Assembly (NCBI GenBank): GCA_949373165.1
Contig: CASICO010000028.1
Span: 1 to 64,000, forward strand
DNA length: 64,000 nucleotides
DNA from: an uncultured Flavobacteriales bacterium
Lineage (GTDB): Bacteria; Bacteroidota; Bacteroidia; Flavobacteriales_D; Sanyastnellaceae
Reading direction: 5' to 3'
In this document: positions 35,337 through 42,762 of the stretch, one piece after another
How positions within the stretch are numbered: the first letter of the stretch is position 1
Layout of the letters: each line of letters opens with the position of its first letter
Notes under the pieces: model-generated
Database searches by the model: none
Told to the model about the DNA's origin: nothing
What the model saw: the letters and a program-made list of their open reading frames with translations, nothing else
Translations under genes and position numbers: made by a program

Positions 35337-37573
35337 GGACCTTTCTCAGGTTTGGTTGGCTTTGGCTCTTTTGTTGTGCCGCAAATGCGGCCTTCGCTCA
35401 GGCGGACTTTTTTGAGCTGGACCACCTCCCGGAAATCAACCTTTTGTTTGAGGATCCGAATTGGGATGAGACTTTGGATTCACTGTTTCTGGCTGGTGAT
35501 GAGGGGAGGATGGTGGCGGATGTTGAAATTGATGGCACACTTTTGGGAGGGGTCGGTGTTCGGTACAAGGGATTCAGCTCGGTCAGTGTAGATCGAGACA
35601 AGAATCCGTTCAACATCAAGCTCAATTACACCCACGACTCCTTGAATTACCAAGGGGTAGACAAGGTCAAATTGGCCAATGTCATCCAAGACCCTTCGTT
35701 TGTTCGAGAAGTGCTGTCTTATCAATCGGCAAGACGATGCATGGCAAGCGGGCGTGCGAACTTTGCCAAAGTCTTCATCAATGGCCAATATTGGGGGCTT
35801 TACACCAATACTGAAGCGGTCGATAAGCAATTTCTTGAACGGCATCATTGGACCACGACGGGGCCATTTTTTAAGGCGGCTCCAGAGAACTTGGACTTGT
35901 TTGGCGAAAATGCCAACCTGAGCGATTCGCCAGGAGAAATCTTGGCGCCATATCTCGATTTGTACGACCTCAAATCCGAGACCGGATGGGTGGAGTTGTT
36001 TGGGTTTATTCAGTCTTTGAACAATGCGCCCGAGCAGATCGAATTGGTGTTGGATGTAGACAGAACCCTTTGGATGCATGCGTTGAATTACGCGTTGGTC
36101 AATTTTGACAGCTATGTGGGTTACGCTCAGAATTATTACCTCTATGCTGACCACCATGGGCGGTTTCAGCCCATTCCATGGGACATGAACATGTCCTTTG
36201 CCAGTTTTCGCTTGACCGATGCTTCAGAGTATTTCGATGGCTTCAGCATTGAAGAGGCGAAAACACTGGATCCATTGACCCATTTGAACAACGTCTCCGT
36301 TTTTCCGCGCCCGTTGATTCGGAACGTCTTGGAAAACGAGACACACCGACGGATGTACATGGCGCATTTGCGCGCCATTGTCGTTGAAGATTTTGTGAGT
36401 GGAGCATACATAGAAGAGGCCAATGCCTTGCGGACGTTGATTGAGCCTTGGGTAGAACTGGATACCAATAAGTTCTACGGGTTTGATGATTTTCAAGACA
36501 ATCTCGACAGCACTGTGTCGGACTTGGTGGATTATCCGGGGATTGTGGATTTGATGACCGACCGCGCCAACCACCTGATGGGACTCACGGGAATGGCAGA
36601 GGTGCCAACGATTAGCGAAGTGGATTTGTTGATTCCTCTCGAGTTTGGAGGGGAGGCGATTGTGGGGGCCATGGTCGACGGGGCGGATGAGGTTCGCCTT
36701 TATTACCGCTTCGGCGAGGACGCCCAATTTGAGTGGGTGCCGATGAATTGGGCATTTTCTGGCCAGCACATTGCGGTGGTGGAGAATGCAGGCAATGTGT
36801 TCGAATACTATATCTACGCAGAGAGTGAGACTGCTGGCCGGTTTTCGCCTGACCGCGCGGCTTATGTTTTTTATCGGGAAGAGACGTCCTTGCCCATGGG
36901 TACTGTGGCCATCAACGAATGCATGTCCAATAGCCTGTCGGCTGCGACGGATGGAGACGGGGATGTTGAGGATTGGATAGAGTTGCATAACCTCACGGCC
37001 ACACCCATATGTTTGGGGGGGTTGTATTTGTCCGACAGTTTGGAGTGGCCATTCAAATGGGCGTTGCCGGATGCAGCAATCTCGCCTCATGGCCATGTTA
37101 TGGTGTGGGCAGATGAAGAAGGGAGCGAGGGGAAAATGCACGCCAATTTCCGTCTGTCTTCTATGGGCGAAACCGTATTGTTGAGTGACTCTTCTGGCAA
37201 CATTTGGGACGAAACCACCCTTCCGGAGAGTCCATTGGACGAGGCGTGGGCCAGGTTTCCAAATGGAACGGGGCCGTTTGGATTTTTAGACCCTACACCC
37301 GGTTGGGAAAATGGGGTGGTAACGTTGCCAGCGCTGCCGTCTTTGGAGCCTTTGGTCTACCCCAATCCGTCCATGGATCAGGTGCATTTTGTTTGTCCAT
37401 CTTCTGCGCCATGGACAGCACGTTTCCTGAGCCTTCGTGGAGAGCAATTGAGCCAGTCCTCAGGCATCGGAAAAGGAGGTTCGCTTCGCATTTCTGACTT
37501 CCCATCGGGCACGTACGTTCTGCAGCTTGAGCAAGACGGATGGACGACCACTCATTTGATTCAACACCCCTGA
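35333..37573 (+). CDS. CotH kinase-family protein with lamin-tail domain and T9SS tail
   Basis: A 746-residue secreted protein with a signal ending AAFAQ. The CotH domain spans about residues 25-420: GVGVRYKGFSS, PFNIKLNY, VKLANVIQDPSFVREVLSY, NGQYWGLYTNTEAVDKQFL, and the metal/catalytic motif QPIPWDMNMSF near residues 279-289. A lamin-tail-like domain follows at about 520-660 (INECMSNS, DWIELHNLTATPICLGGLYLSD). The last 80 residues form a T9SS tail. CotH is an atypical protein kinase first known from spore coats; bacterial secreted relatives are of unknown role. Its ATG overlaps the preceding stop, and its stop is 1 bp before the next start. Confidence 0.9.
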   Translation: MRTFLRFGWLWLFCCAANAAFAQADFFELDHLPEINLLFEDPNWDETLDSLFLAGDEGRMVADVEIDGTLLGGVGVRYKGFSSVSVDRDKNPFNIKLNYTHDSLNYQGVDKVKLANVIQDPSFVREVLSYQSARRCMASGRANFAKVFINGQYWGLYTNTEAVDKQFLERHHWTTTGPFFKAAPENLDLFGENANLSDSPGEILAPYLDLYDLKSETGWVELFGFIQSLNNAPEQIELVLDVDRTLWMHALNYALVNFDSYVGYAQNYYLYADHHGRFQPIPWDMNMSFASFRLTDASEYFDGFSIEEAKTLDPLTHLNNVSVFPRPLIRNVLENETHRRMYMAHLRAIVVEDFVSGAYIEEANALRTLIEPWVELDTNKFYGFDDFQDNLDSTVSDLVDYPGIVDLMTDRANHLMGLTGMAEVPTISEVDLLIPLEFGGEAIVGAMVDGADEVRLYYRFGEDAQFEWVPMNWAFSGQHIAVVENAGNVFEYYIYAESETAGRFSPDRAAYVFYREETSLPMGTVAINECMSNSLSAATDGDGDVEDWIELHNLTATPICLGGLYLSDSLEWPFKWALPDAAISPHGHVMVWADEEGSEGKMHANFRLSSMGETVLLSDSSGNIWDETTLPESPLDEAWARFPNGTGPFGFLDPTPGWENGVVTLPALPSLEPLVYPNPSMDQVHFVCPSSAPWTARFLSLRGEQLSQSSGIGKGGSLRISDFPSGTYVLQLEQDGWTTTHLIQHP

Positions 37574-37574
37574 T

Positions 37575-38825
37575 ATGATGCAACGATTTTCCGTTGGTTT
37601 ACTGGCCCTTTCGATCTTTCCTGGTGCTTTGGGAGCCCAAGTTCTCACTTCCTTCACTTCGGAAAACGGCTTGCTGGACAACAATGTGCACAGCGTGTGC
37701 AATGGGTTGGACGGTGACCTTTGGTTGGGCACACAATCGGGCGTGGCTCACTTTGATGGCACTGCATTTTTGGCGCCAATTACCGTGGCAGATGGCTTGA
37801 TTCACGAGACCGTTTTTGCAGTGTTGTGCGACTCCAATGGTGAAATATGGATGGGCACTGACTTTGGGTTGAGCCGTTTTGATGGTGCTTCCTGTGTGAC
37901 GTACACGACGGATGACGGTCTCGAAGACAACCGAATCAAGCACCTGTTTGAGGATGCTTCAGGCGGAATTTGGGTGGCCCACAACGATGGAGTCTCCTCC
38001 TTCGACGGAGCTGACTTTGTCAATTACACCACCGCCAATGGACTGCCTTTTGGTGGGGTAAACCACATTGCTCAGGATGCCTTGGGTCACATGTGGTTCG
38101 GAACGGGTTTGGGCGGCGCATTTCAGCTCATTGGGGATGCAATGACGGGATACACTTCAGCCCAGGGTCTGCCAAACAACTCTGTGCGTTCGATTGCGGT
38201 GGACGAGGATGGCCGCAAGTGGATTGGCACCAATGAAGGCATTGCCGTCTTCGGGGACGACAACACCACAGAGGAGACCCACCTGTCGCTCATCACCTTG
38301 CCGCCCCCTCACGTAATCAATCCTGTGGAAGATGTGGTCATTGACTTGACGGGCCGCACATGGGTGGGTGTTTATGTCGACTATCTCGTTTCTGTTGGGG
38401 GTGTGGCGTACTTCAACGGTTTAGAATGGGTGGATTTCGACGTCGAAGATGGCTTGGCTGGCCCCAATGTTCGTCAATTGACGGTGGCTGAGAATGGCGA
38501 TGTTTGGGTGGCGACCAGCACAGGGGTCACCCGTTTTTCTGGCACGCCAGTGGGAATGGCACAACATTCAACCGGGGGCTTTGGTGTTCATCCTAACCCC
38601 AGCAGCGATTGGTTCAAATTGGAATGCCCCACTTCAGTCTCCAGGTCTGAATTGGCATTTGTTCTGCGCGATGCCATGGGCCGAATTGTGGCGGTTCCAC
38701 AAACCTTGATGAACCACTTGGTTTGGGATGTTTCTTCACTTCGGCAGGGACTGTACTTCCTCCATATTCAAGGCGAAGGGGTCAACCACACAGAGCGGAT
38801 CTGGGTCGAAGCGGGCCTTCGTTGA
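37575..38825 (+). CDS. Two-component-regulator-propeller-like T9SS protein
   Basis: A 416-residue secreted protein with a signal ending GALGAQ. Repeats of the regulator-propeller type span residues about 25-330: GDLWLGTQSGVAHFDG, GEIWMGTDFGLSRFDG, GGIWVAHNDGVSSFDG, HMWFGTGLGGAFQL, RKWIGTNEGIAVFG and GDVWVATSTGVTRFSG, with GL--N-V linkers between them. The usual histidine-kinase part is absent. Instead a T9SS tail (HPNPSSDWFKLECP to ERIWVEAG) ends the protein, so it is a stand-alone extracellular propeller. It is third in a tightly coupled operon with the ASST-like and CotH genes. Confidence 0.9.
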   Translation: MMQRFSVGLLALSIFPGALGAQVLTSFTSENGLLDNNVHSVCNGLDGDLWLGTQSGVAHFDGTAFLAPITVADGLIHETVFAVLCDSNGEIWMGTDFGLSRFDGASCVTYTTDDGLEDNRIKHLFEDASGGIWVAHNDGVSSFDGADFVNYTTANGLPFGGVNHIAQDALGHMWFGTGLGGAFQLIGDAMTGYTSAQGLPNNSVRSIAVDEDGRKWIGTNEGIAVFGDDNTTEETHLSLITLPPPHVINPVEDVVIDLTGRTWVGVYVDYLVSVGGVAYFNGLEWVDFDVEDGLAGPNVRQLTVAENGDVWVATSTGVTRFSGTPVGMAQHSTGGFGVHPNPSSDWFKLECPTSVSRSELAFVLRDAMGRIVAVPQTLMNHLVWDVSSLRQGLYFLHIQGEGVNHTERIWVEAGLR

Positions 38826-38863
38826 AACCCGCCGCTTGCCGCTCTTAAAAAAGTGAAGTTGCG

Positions 38864-39202
38864 TCAGGCTTTGCGCACAAACTGGGATTTGAGTCCCATG
38901 GCACCGAAGCCATCGATTTTGCAAGAAATGTCGTGGTCTCCCTCAACGAGGCGAATGTTCCTCACTTTGGTGCCAGCCTTCACAGGCTTTGATGCGCCTT
39001 TCACTTTGAGGTCCTTGATCACAATCACATCATCTCCATCCTGAAGCGGATTCCCATTGGCGTCCTTCACTTCGGCGGCTGTGTCTTCCTCCTCTTCTGC
39101 GGAAGCGCTCCAGCTGTGTCCGCATTCTGGGCATGTTAAAACGGACCGATCTTCATAGGTGTAGATCGATTGGCACAGGGGGCAGGGAGGCAATTCGGAC
39201 AT
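38864..39202 (-). CDS. yjdM: YjdM/PhnA-type zinc-ribbon protein
   Basis: A 112-residue protein. The N-terminus has a zinc ribbon, [27 protein letters not shown], with two CPxC knuckles. An acidic linker ([11 protein letters not shown]) leads to the PhnA domain: [27 protein letters not shown] and [26 protein letters not shown]. The match is along the full length. The name PhnA reflects an old link to alkylphosphonate use; the real role is unknown. It is convergent with the propeller gene. Confidence 0.95.
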   Translation of the reverse strand: MSELPPCPLCQSIYTYEDRSVLTCPECGHSWSASAEEEEDTAAEVKDANGNPLQDGDDVIVIKDLKVKGASKPVKAGTKVRNIRLVEGDHDISCKIDGFGAMGLKSQFVRKA

Positions 39203-39252
39203 GACCGTGGTTCAACTTGCAATATCCGCAATGACGTCCAAGACCTCAGGCT

Positions 39253-40077
39253 TTACCCTGTGATGTGGTAACCGCCGTCAATGTGTCGGATTTCACCGGT
39301 GATCCGAAGCCCAGGTTGCATCAAGTGTGCGATTTCCAAAGCGAGGTCTTCTGGGAGCGCGTTGCCCAAAGGACTCATTTCCTCCGCCCGGTCTACATCT
39401 TTTGGCTCCAGCGTTGCTGTGCCGGCTTTGCTGCCGAGGTAGGGTGAGAAGCGCAGTGCATTGACCCGGATGCCATGACTGCGGCCAAGTTCATCGGCGA
39501 GTTCAATGGTGATTCTTTCCAAAGCCGCTTTGGCCACACTCATGTTGCGGTAAGGGTGAAAGGTCACCTTTTCGGCAGCGATGTAACTCAAGGAGCAAAT
39601 GGAGGCTCCCCGCTGCAACACACCCGAGTGAAGCAAATGGTGGGTGATGCGAACCAGCGAGAAGGCGGATACCCCTAAGGTGTCGCAGAATTCTTCTTGC
39701 GTGACTTCGAGAAGCGGTTTGACTTGCTTATTCCGAATGGTTCTGTCCATGGCAATGGAGTGCAAAAAGCCATCGAGTTTGAGGCCGCGCGCCCCCAACG
39801 TTGCCGCCAAGTCCACCATGCTGTCTTCTTGGGTTGCGTCGAGAATGCAAATTGGAGTGTCCTCTCCAAGCTCTTGCTTGACAGCTTCGCGAAAGGCCTG
39901 TTCATTGGCGGTCAAATAGGACTTGGCCTTGTCTGAGATGTCGCCATGATGCGGGGTCACACCTAGACCGGCGCAGACCACACGTCCGCCTCGGGCCAGG
40001 ATGGCCTTTGCAGCATGCATGGCAAGAGAGCCGGCATCGGAAATTCCGGTAATGAGAAAGCGTTTGTTGTCAAGCAT
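39253..40077 (-). CDS. fabI: Enoyl-[acyl-carrier-protein] reductase, FabI-like
   Basis: A 274-residue short-chain dehydrogenase-fold protein. The N-terminal NAD-binding segment is FLITGISDAGSLAMHAAKAI. The FabI-type active site SYIAAEKVTFHPYRNMSVAKAALE holds a Tyr with Lys seven residues later, and the C-terminus TGEIRHIDGGYHITG is typical of FabI. The enzyme reduces enoyl-ACP in the last step of fatty-acid elongation. GTG 40086 upstream is possible, but ATG 40077 is preferred because it begins 2 bp after the fabH stop. Part of a fabH-fabI operon. The sequence is somewhat divergent, so a specialised second FabI cannot be excluded. Confidence 0.85.
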   Translation of the reverse strand: MLDNKRFLITGISDAGSLAMHAAKAILARGGRVVCAGLGVTPHHGDISDKAKSYLTANEQAFREAVKQELGEDTPICILDATQEDSMVDLAATLGARGLKLDGFLHSIAMDRTIRNKQVKPLLEVTQEEFCDTLGVSAFSLVRITHHLLHSGVLQRGASICSLSYIAAEKVTFHPYRNMSVAKAALERITIELADELGRSHGIRVNALRFSPYLGSKAGTATLEPKDVDRAEEMSPLGNALPEDLALEIAHLMQPGLRITGEIRHIDGGYHITG

Positions 40078-40079
40078 GT

Positions 40080-41051
40080 TCAGCACTTATAGAGTGCGGC
40101 ACCCCATGTCCAGCCTGCTCCAACGGCGGCAAAGAGCAGGTGGTCGCCGGCATGAAATTTTTCGGACCTCCAAGTCTCATCCAAGACGATGGGAATGGTG
40201 CCACCAGAAGTATTGGCATAGCGGTCCATGTTGGTTCGGACTTTGTCCCATGGCAGGCCGATGCGGCTGGCGATTTCTTCGAGGATGCGGATGCTCGGTT
40301 GGTGGGGCAGCATGCAGCAGATGTCGTCGATGTGAAGTCCGCAATGGTCTAAGACCGATTGAATGGTTCCAGGCACCTTGCTGACTGCGGTTTCGAACAC
40401 GGCCTTGCCATCCATCTGAAAACAGTGTAACCCCTGTTTCATGGTCTCTTCTGTGGTGGGGGTTTCACACCCGCCAGCGGGAACAGTAAAGCCGTCTTTT
40501 CCCGCACCATCGCTGTGCAACTCAAATTTGATAAAGCCGCGTTCCTCATCGGTGGATGTCAACACAATGGCTCCGGCGCCGTCGCCGAAGAAAACAGAGT
40601 CTCGTCGCTCCCAATCGGTGATGTTGGAGAAAGTGTCGGCACCAATCACCATCACATTTCGGTACATGCCCGATTGGATGTACTGACAACCTGTGGAGAG
40701 GGCAAACAGTGCACCAGAACAGACGGCTGAGATGTCAAAAGCCACCGCATTAGAGGCGCCAATTTTATCCTGCACAGCACAGGCGGTGGCCGGGGCAGGA
40801 CGATCAGGAGTCGCAGTAGCGAGGACAATCAAGTCAATGTCCTTGGCATCTAAACCTGCAGACTTTAGTGCGTTTAAGGCAGCGCCAGAGGCCAGGTCGC
40901 TCGTGGTTTGACCGTCGACAACCCGCCTTTCTTTGATGCCAAGACGTTCCTGAATCCAAGCGTCATTGGACCCGACTTTTTCAAAGTGATGGTTGGTCAG
41001 GATTTTGTCGGGGACACAAGAACCAGTTCCAAGGATGATGGCGTTGGGCAT
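40080..41051 (-). CDS. fabH: Beta-ketoacyl-ACP synthase III, FabH-like
   Basis: A 323-residue thiolase-fold enzyme. The catalytic triad is visible: Cys111 in DISAVCSGALFAL, His in MLPHQPSIRI and Asn in RYANTSGGTIP. FFGDGAGAIVL and the C-terminal GAGWTWGAALYKC complete the signature. FabH condenses an acyl-CoA primer with malonyl-ACP. In Flavobacteriia, branched primers made from Leu, Ile or Val give iso/anteiso fatty acids. Cells often carry several FabH paralogs, so this may not be the main housekeeping copy. The 376-bp region upstream contains attenuator-like hairpins and a short palindrome. Confidence 0.93.
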   Translation of the reverse strand: MPNAIILGTGSCVPDKILTNHHFEKVGSNDAWIQERLGIKERRVVDGQTTSDLASGAALNALKSAGLDAKDIDLIVLATATPDRPAPATACAVQDKIGASNAVAFDISAVCSGALFALSTGCQYIQSGMYRNVMVIGADTFSNITDWERRDSVFFGDGAGAIVLTSTDEERGFIKFELHSDGAGKDGFTVPAGGCETPTTEETMKQGLHCFQMDGKAVFETAVSKVPGTIQSVLDHCGLHIDDICCMLPHQPSIRILEEIASRIGLPWDKVRTNMDRYANTSGGTIPIVLDETWRSEKFHAGDHLLFAAVGAGWTWGAALYKC

Positions 41052-41112
41052 TCGGGGTAAGATTCGAGCGCAATGATAGGGCTGAATTCAGCCTAATCTT
41101 CTGAAAAGCAGG

Positions 41113-41129
41113 CGTGTAAAAAGTACACG
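41113..41129. promoter_or_regulatory. Short inverted repeat upstream of fabH
   Basis: CGTGTA and TACACG flank AAAAG, 61 bp before the fabH start codon. This may be an operator for a fatty-acid regulator or simply a weak hairpin. Its core resembles the GTGTA-type palindromes at the polysaccharide locus, but the spacing differs. Confidence 0.35.
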
Positions 41130-41182
41130 GGTGCCAGTGGATTGGCCTGTGCATGCGTTTCAATTGTGGCCGAGTGCTGGGC

Positions 41183-41359
41183 TCAAAAAGCGAAATGGAG
41201 GGGAGGGCACCAAAAAAGAGATTTGACCCTGTTTGAAACACAAACACCGCTGAGTACCGGACTCGGTATCAGCGGTGTTGCTACCGGTTTGTGCCGGTAA
41301 AGTAGAAGTAGTTTGTTCGGAAGGAAGGACCGAAGCTGAAACGATGAGCGAGTCATCAT
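41183..41359 (-). promoter_or_regulatory. Candidate leucine attenuator: leader frame with LLLL and alternating hairpins, upstream of fabH
   Basis: On the minus strand, ATG 41359 opens a frame reading MMTRSSFQLRSFLPNK, then four consecutive Leu codons (CTA CTT CTA CTT, 41304-41315) directly before the first pairing segment. Segment 1 TACCGG (41294-41299) and segment 2 CCGGTA (41282-41287) form one hairpin. Segment 3 AACACCGCTGA-TACCG and segment 4 CGGTA-TCAGCGGTGTT (41243-41279) form a 16-bp stem with one bulge, followed by a T-rich stretch. Segment 2 can instead pair with TACCG of segment 3. The E. coli leuL peptide also has four adjacent Leu codons. Against it, the leader frame does not stop between segments but runs to 41183. 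Two weaker stems lie at 41316-41334 and 41343-41357. The rest of 41052-41427 holds no gene. Confidence 0.45.
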
Positions 41360-41427
41360 TCCGTCACGTCTCTTCAAATGTCTTTTCTTTTGACTCCTAA
41401 ATTGGTACACAATTGATACATTAGTGA

Positions 41428-42696
41428 ATGGAGAGGCGTTTGCTCATGGCTGTTCGGGACAAATCAGGCATTCCCGTATTGAATAGGGGCGATTGTGAGG
41501 TGCTTTCAGATTTGATTTTGGAAGCGACAGATGAGTTGGTCAATTACAACACGCTGCGCAGGTTATACGGGCTAGCGAAACCAGTGAAGCCCCGGCGACA
41601 GACCCTGAACATACTCTCCGTTTACTGCGGATTCCAAGACTATCCTGATTTCTGCAACTCGTCTTTTCGACTGGCCAGATGGAAGGTGGCAGAGCACATG
41701 TTTTCCTTGATTGATGACGGCGATTTAGGGGGCATTTTGAGTGTGTTGGAAACGGCTTCAGACCATGCAGAACGCATGGACCTTTTGATTCAATTGAGCC
41801 GGGAACTTCTCTTGACGAACCGAATGGAAGAGTTCTCGTCACTGTTTGAAGCTCCATCCTTTGATGTTCAGAAGTGGGAGTATTCTCATCAGTTGCATTT
41901 TTCGACATCTGTGGGTCTTCTCTTCAGGAGCCGGGCATTTGAAAACCCGCAGATTTTTCAGAACGTCAACTTTCTTCAGAGTGTGTTTTTGACTTTTGTC
42001 GATTACCTCAGCCTAAATGGGTTTTATGGAGATTGGCTTGACCAGGTGTGTCGACTGAGTTTGGGTCCTGAGGTGGACACCTTTAGTGCCTGTCTTGTGC
42101 GTTTTAGGAGTCTACTAAATGAGGAGCCGATCGAACCCTTGGATACGTCGAATTTGGTCTTTGCAGACCTACACCCCATTTTGCTGAGTAGGGTGTTCTC
42201 TGTGTGTTGGATGTGCGGGGAGCGAGATGCACCTTCTCTCTGGCGGCGGTTGTTTGGTCAGAGCCATGAGGGGATGATTGTGCCCATTACGTGGGTGCAT
42301 GAAATGGTCACATACGCCTTAATTGTGGGAGACTTTGCACTCATGAGGTGGATCCGTGACGAGGTTCAGTTCGAGAAGAAGTCCATGGTCCATTTTGAGC
42401 GCCACCATCACCAATTGTTCTTGCTACTCAACTTGGCATTGGCCATTCATGAAGGCCAAGGCAAAGAGGCCGCGTTAACCGTTTCCAAGTTTGACCTTAG
42501 TCAAATCCGACAGGGTTATCGAGAGCTGATTGAGGTGGTTTGGTTGCGGTGTTTGATGGCCTTGTCCTCGGGCAGGGTGGAGGGTGCCAGTGTTCTTGGA
42601 TCGAAACTTGACCGGCTCAGTTATCCGCTGTTCAGTCCTTCTTGGGTCTCGGGTTATTTTGAACCAGCACATCTACAGGAGGATTCATTGTCTTGA
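41428..42696 (+). CDS. Bacteroidota protein with RRLYGL/TLxxLSxYxGF N-terminal motif, unknown function
   Basis: A 422-residue cytoplasmic protein with no signal or membrane segment. Its N-terminus has a pattern I associate with a family of Bacteroidota proteins: VNYNTLRRLYGL followed by RRQTLNILSVYCGFQDYPDF. It resembles a small helical, possibly DNA-binding module (residues about 35-80). The rest, mainly helical with many aromatic residues and a HHHQ stretch, might form a helical repeat scaffold, but no catalytic motif is visible. Function unknown. The upstream region carries the hairpins described above, on the other strand. It is followed by a secreted T9SS gene with a 66-bp gap. Confidence 0.7.
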   Translation: MERRLLMAVRDKSGIPVLNRGDCEVLSDLILEATDELVNYNTLRRLYGLAKPVKPRRQTLNILSVYCGFQDYPDFCNSSFRLARWKVAEHMFSLIDDGDLGGILSVLETASDHAERMDLLIQLSRELLLTNRMEEFSSLFEAPSFDVQKWEYSHQLHFSTSVGLLFRSRAFENPQIFQNVNFLQSVFLTFVDYLSLNGFYGDWLDQVCRLSLGPEVDTFSACLVRFRSLLNEEPIEPLDTSNLVFADLHPILLSRVFSVCWMCGERDAPSLWRRLFGQSHEGMIVPITWVHEMVTYALIVGDFALMRWIRDEVQFEKKSMVHFERHHHQLFLLLNLALAIHEGQGKEAALTVSKFDLSQIRQGYRELIEVVWLRCLMALSSGRVEGASVLGSKLDRLSYPLFSPSWVSGYFEPAHLQEDSLS

Positions 42697-42762
42697 TTTT
42701 GTTGAGTCTAAGTTGTGAAGGGGAGTGGTGCATCGTCATCAGGATGTTTTAGATTCGATGGA

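Noticed and set aside
41311..41340. CGGAAGGAAGGA resembling the conserved loop of SRP RNA
   Set aside because: The flanking pairing expected for 4.5S/SRP RNA (AGGTCC before, AGCAGCC after) is absent.
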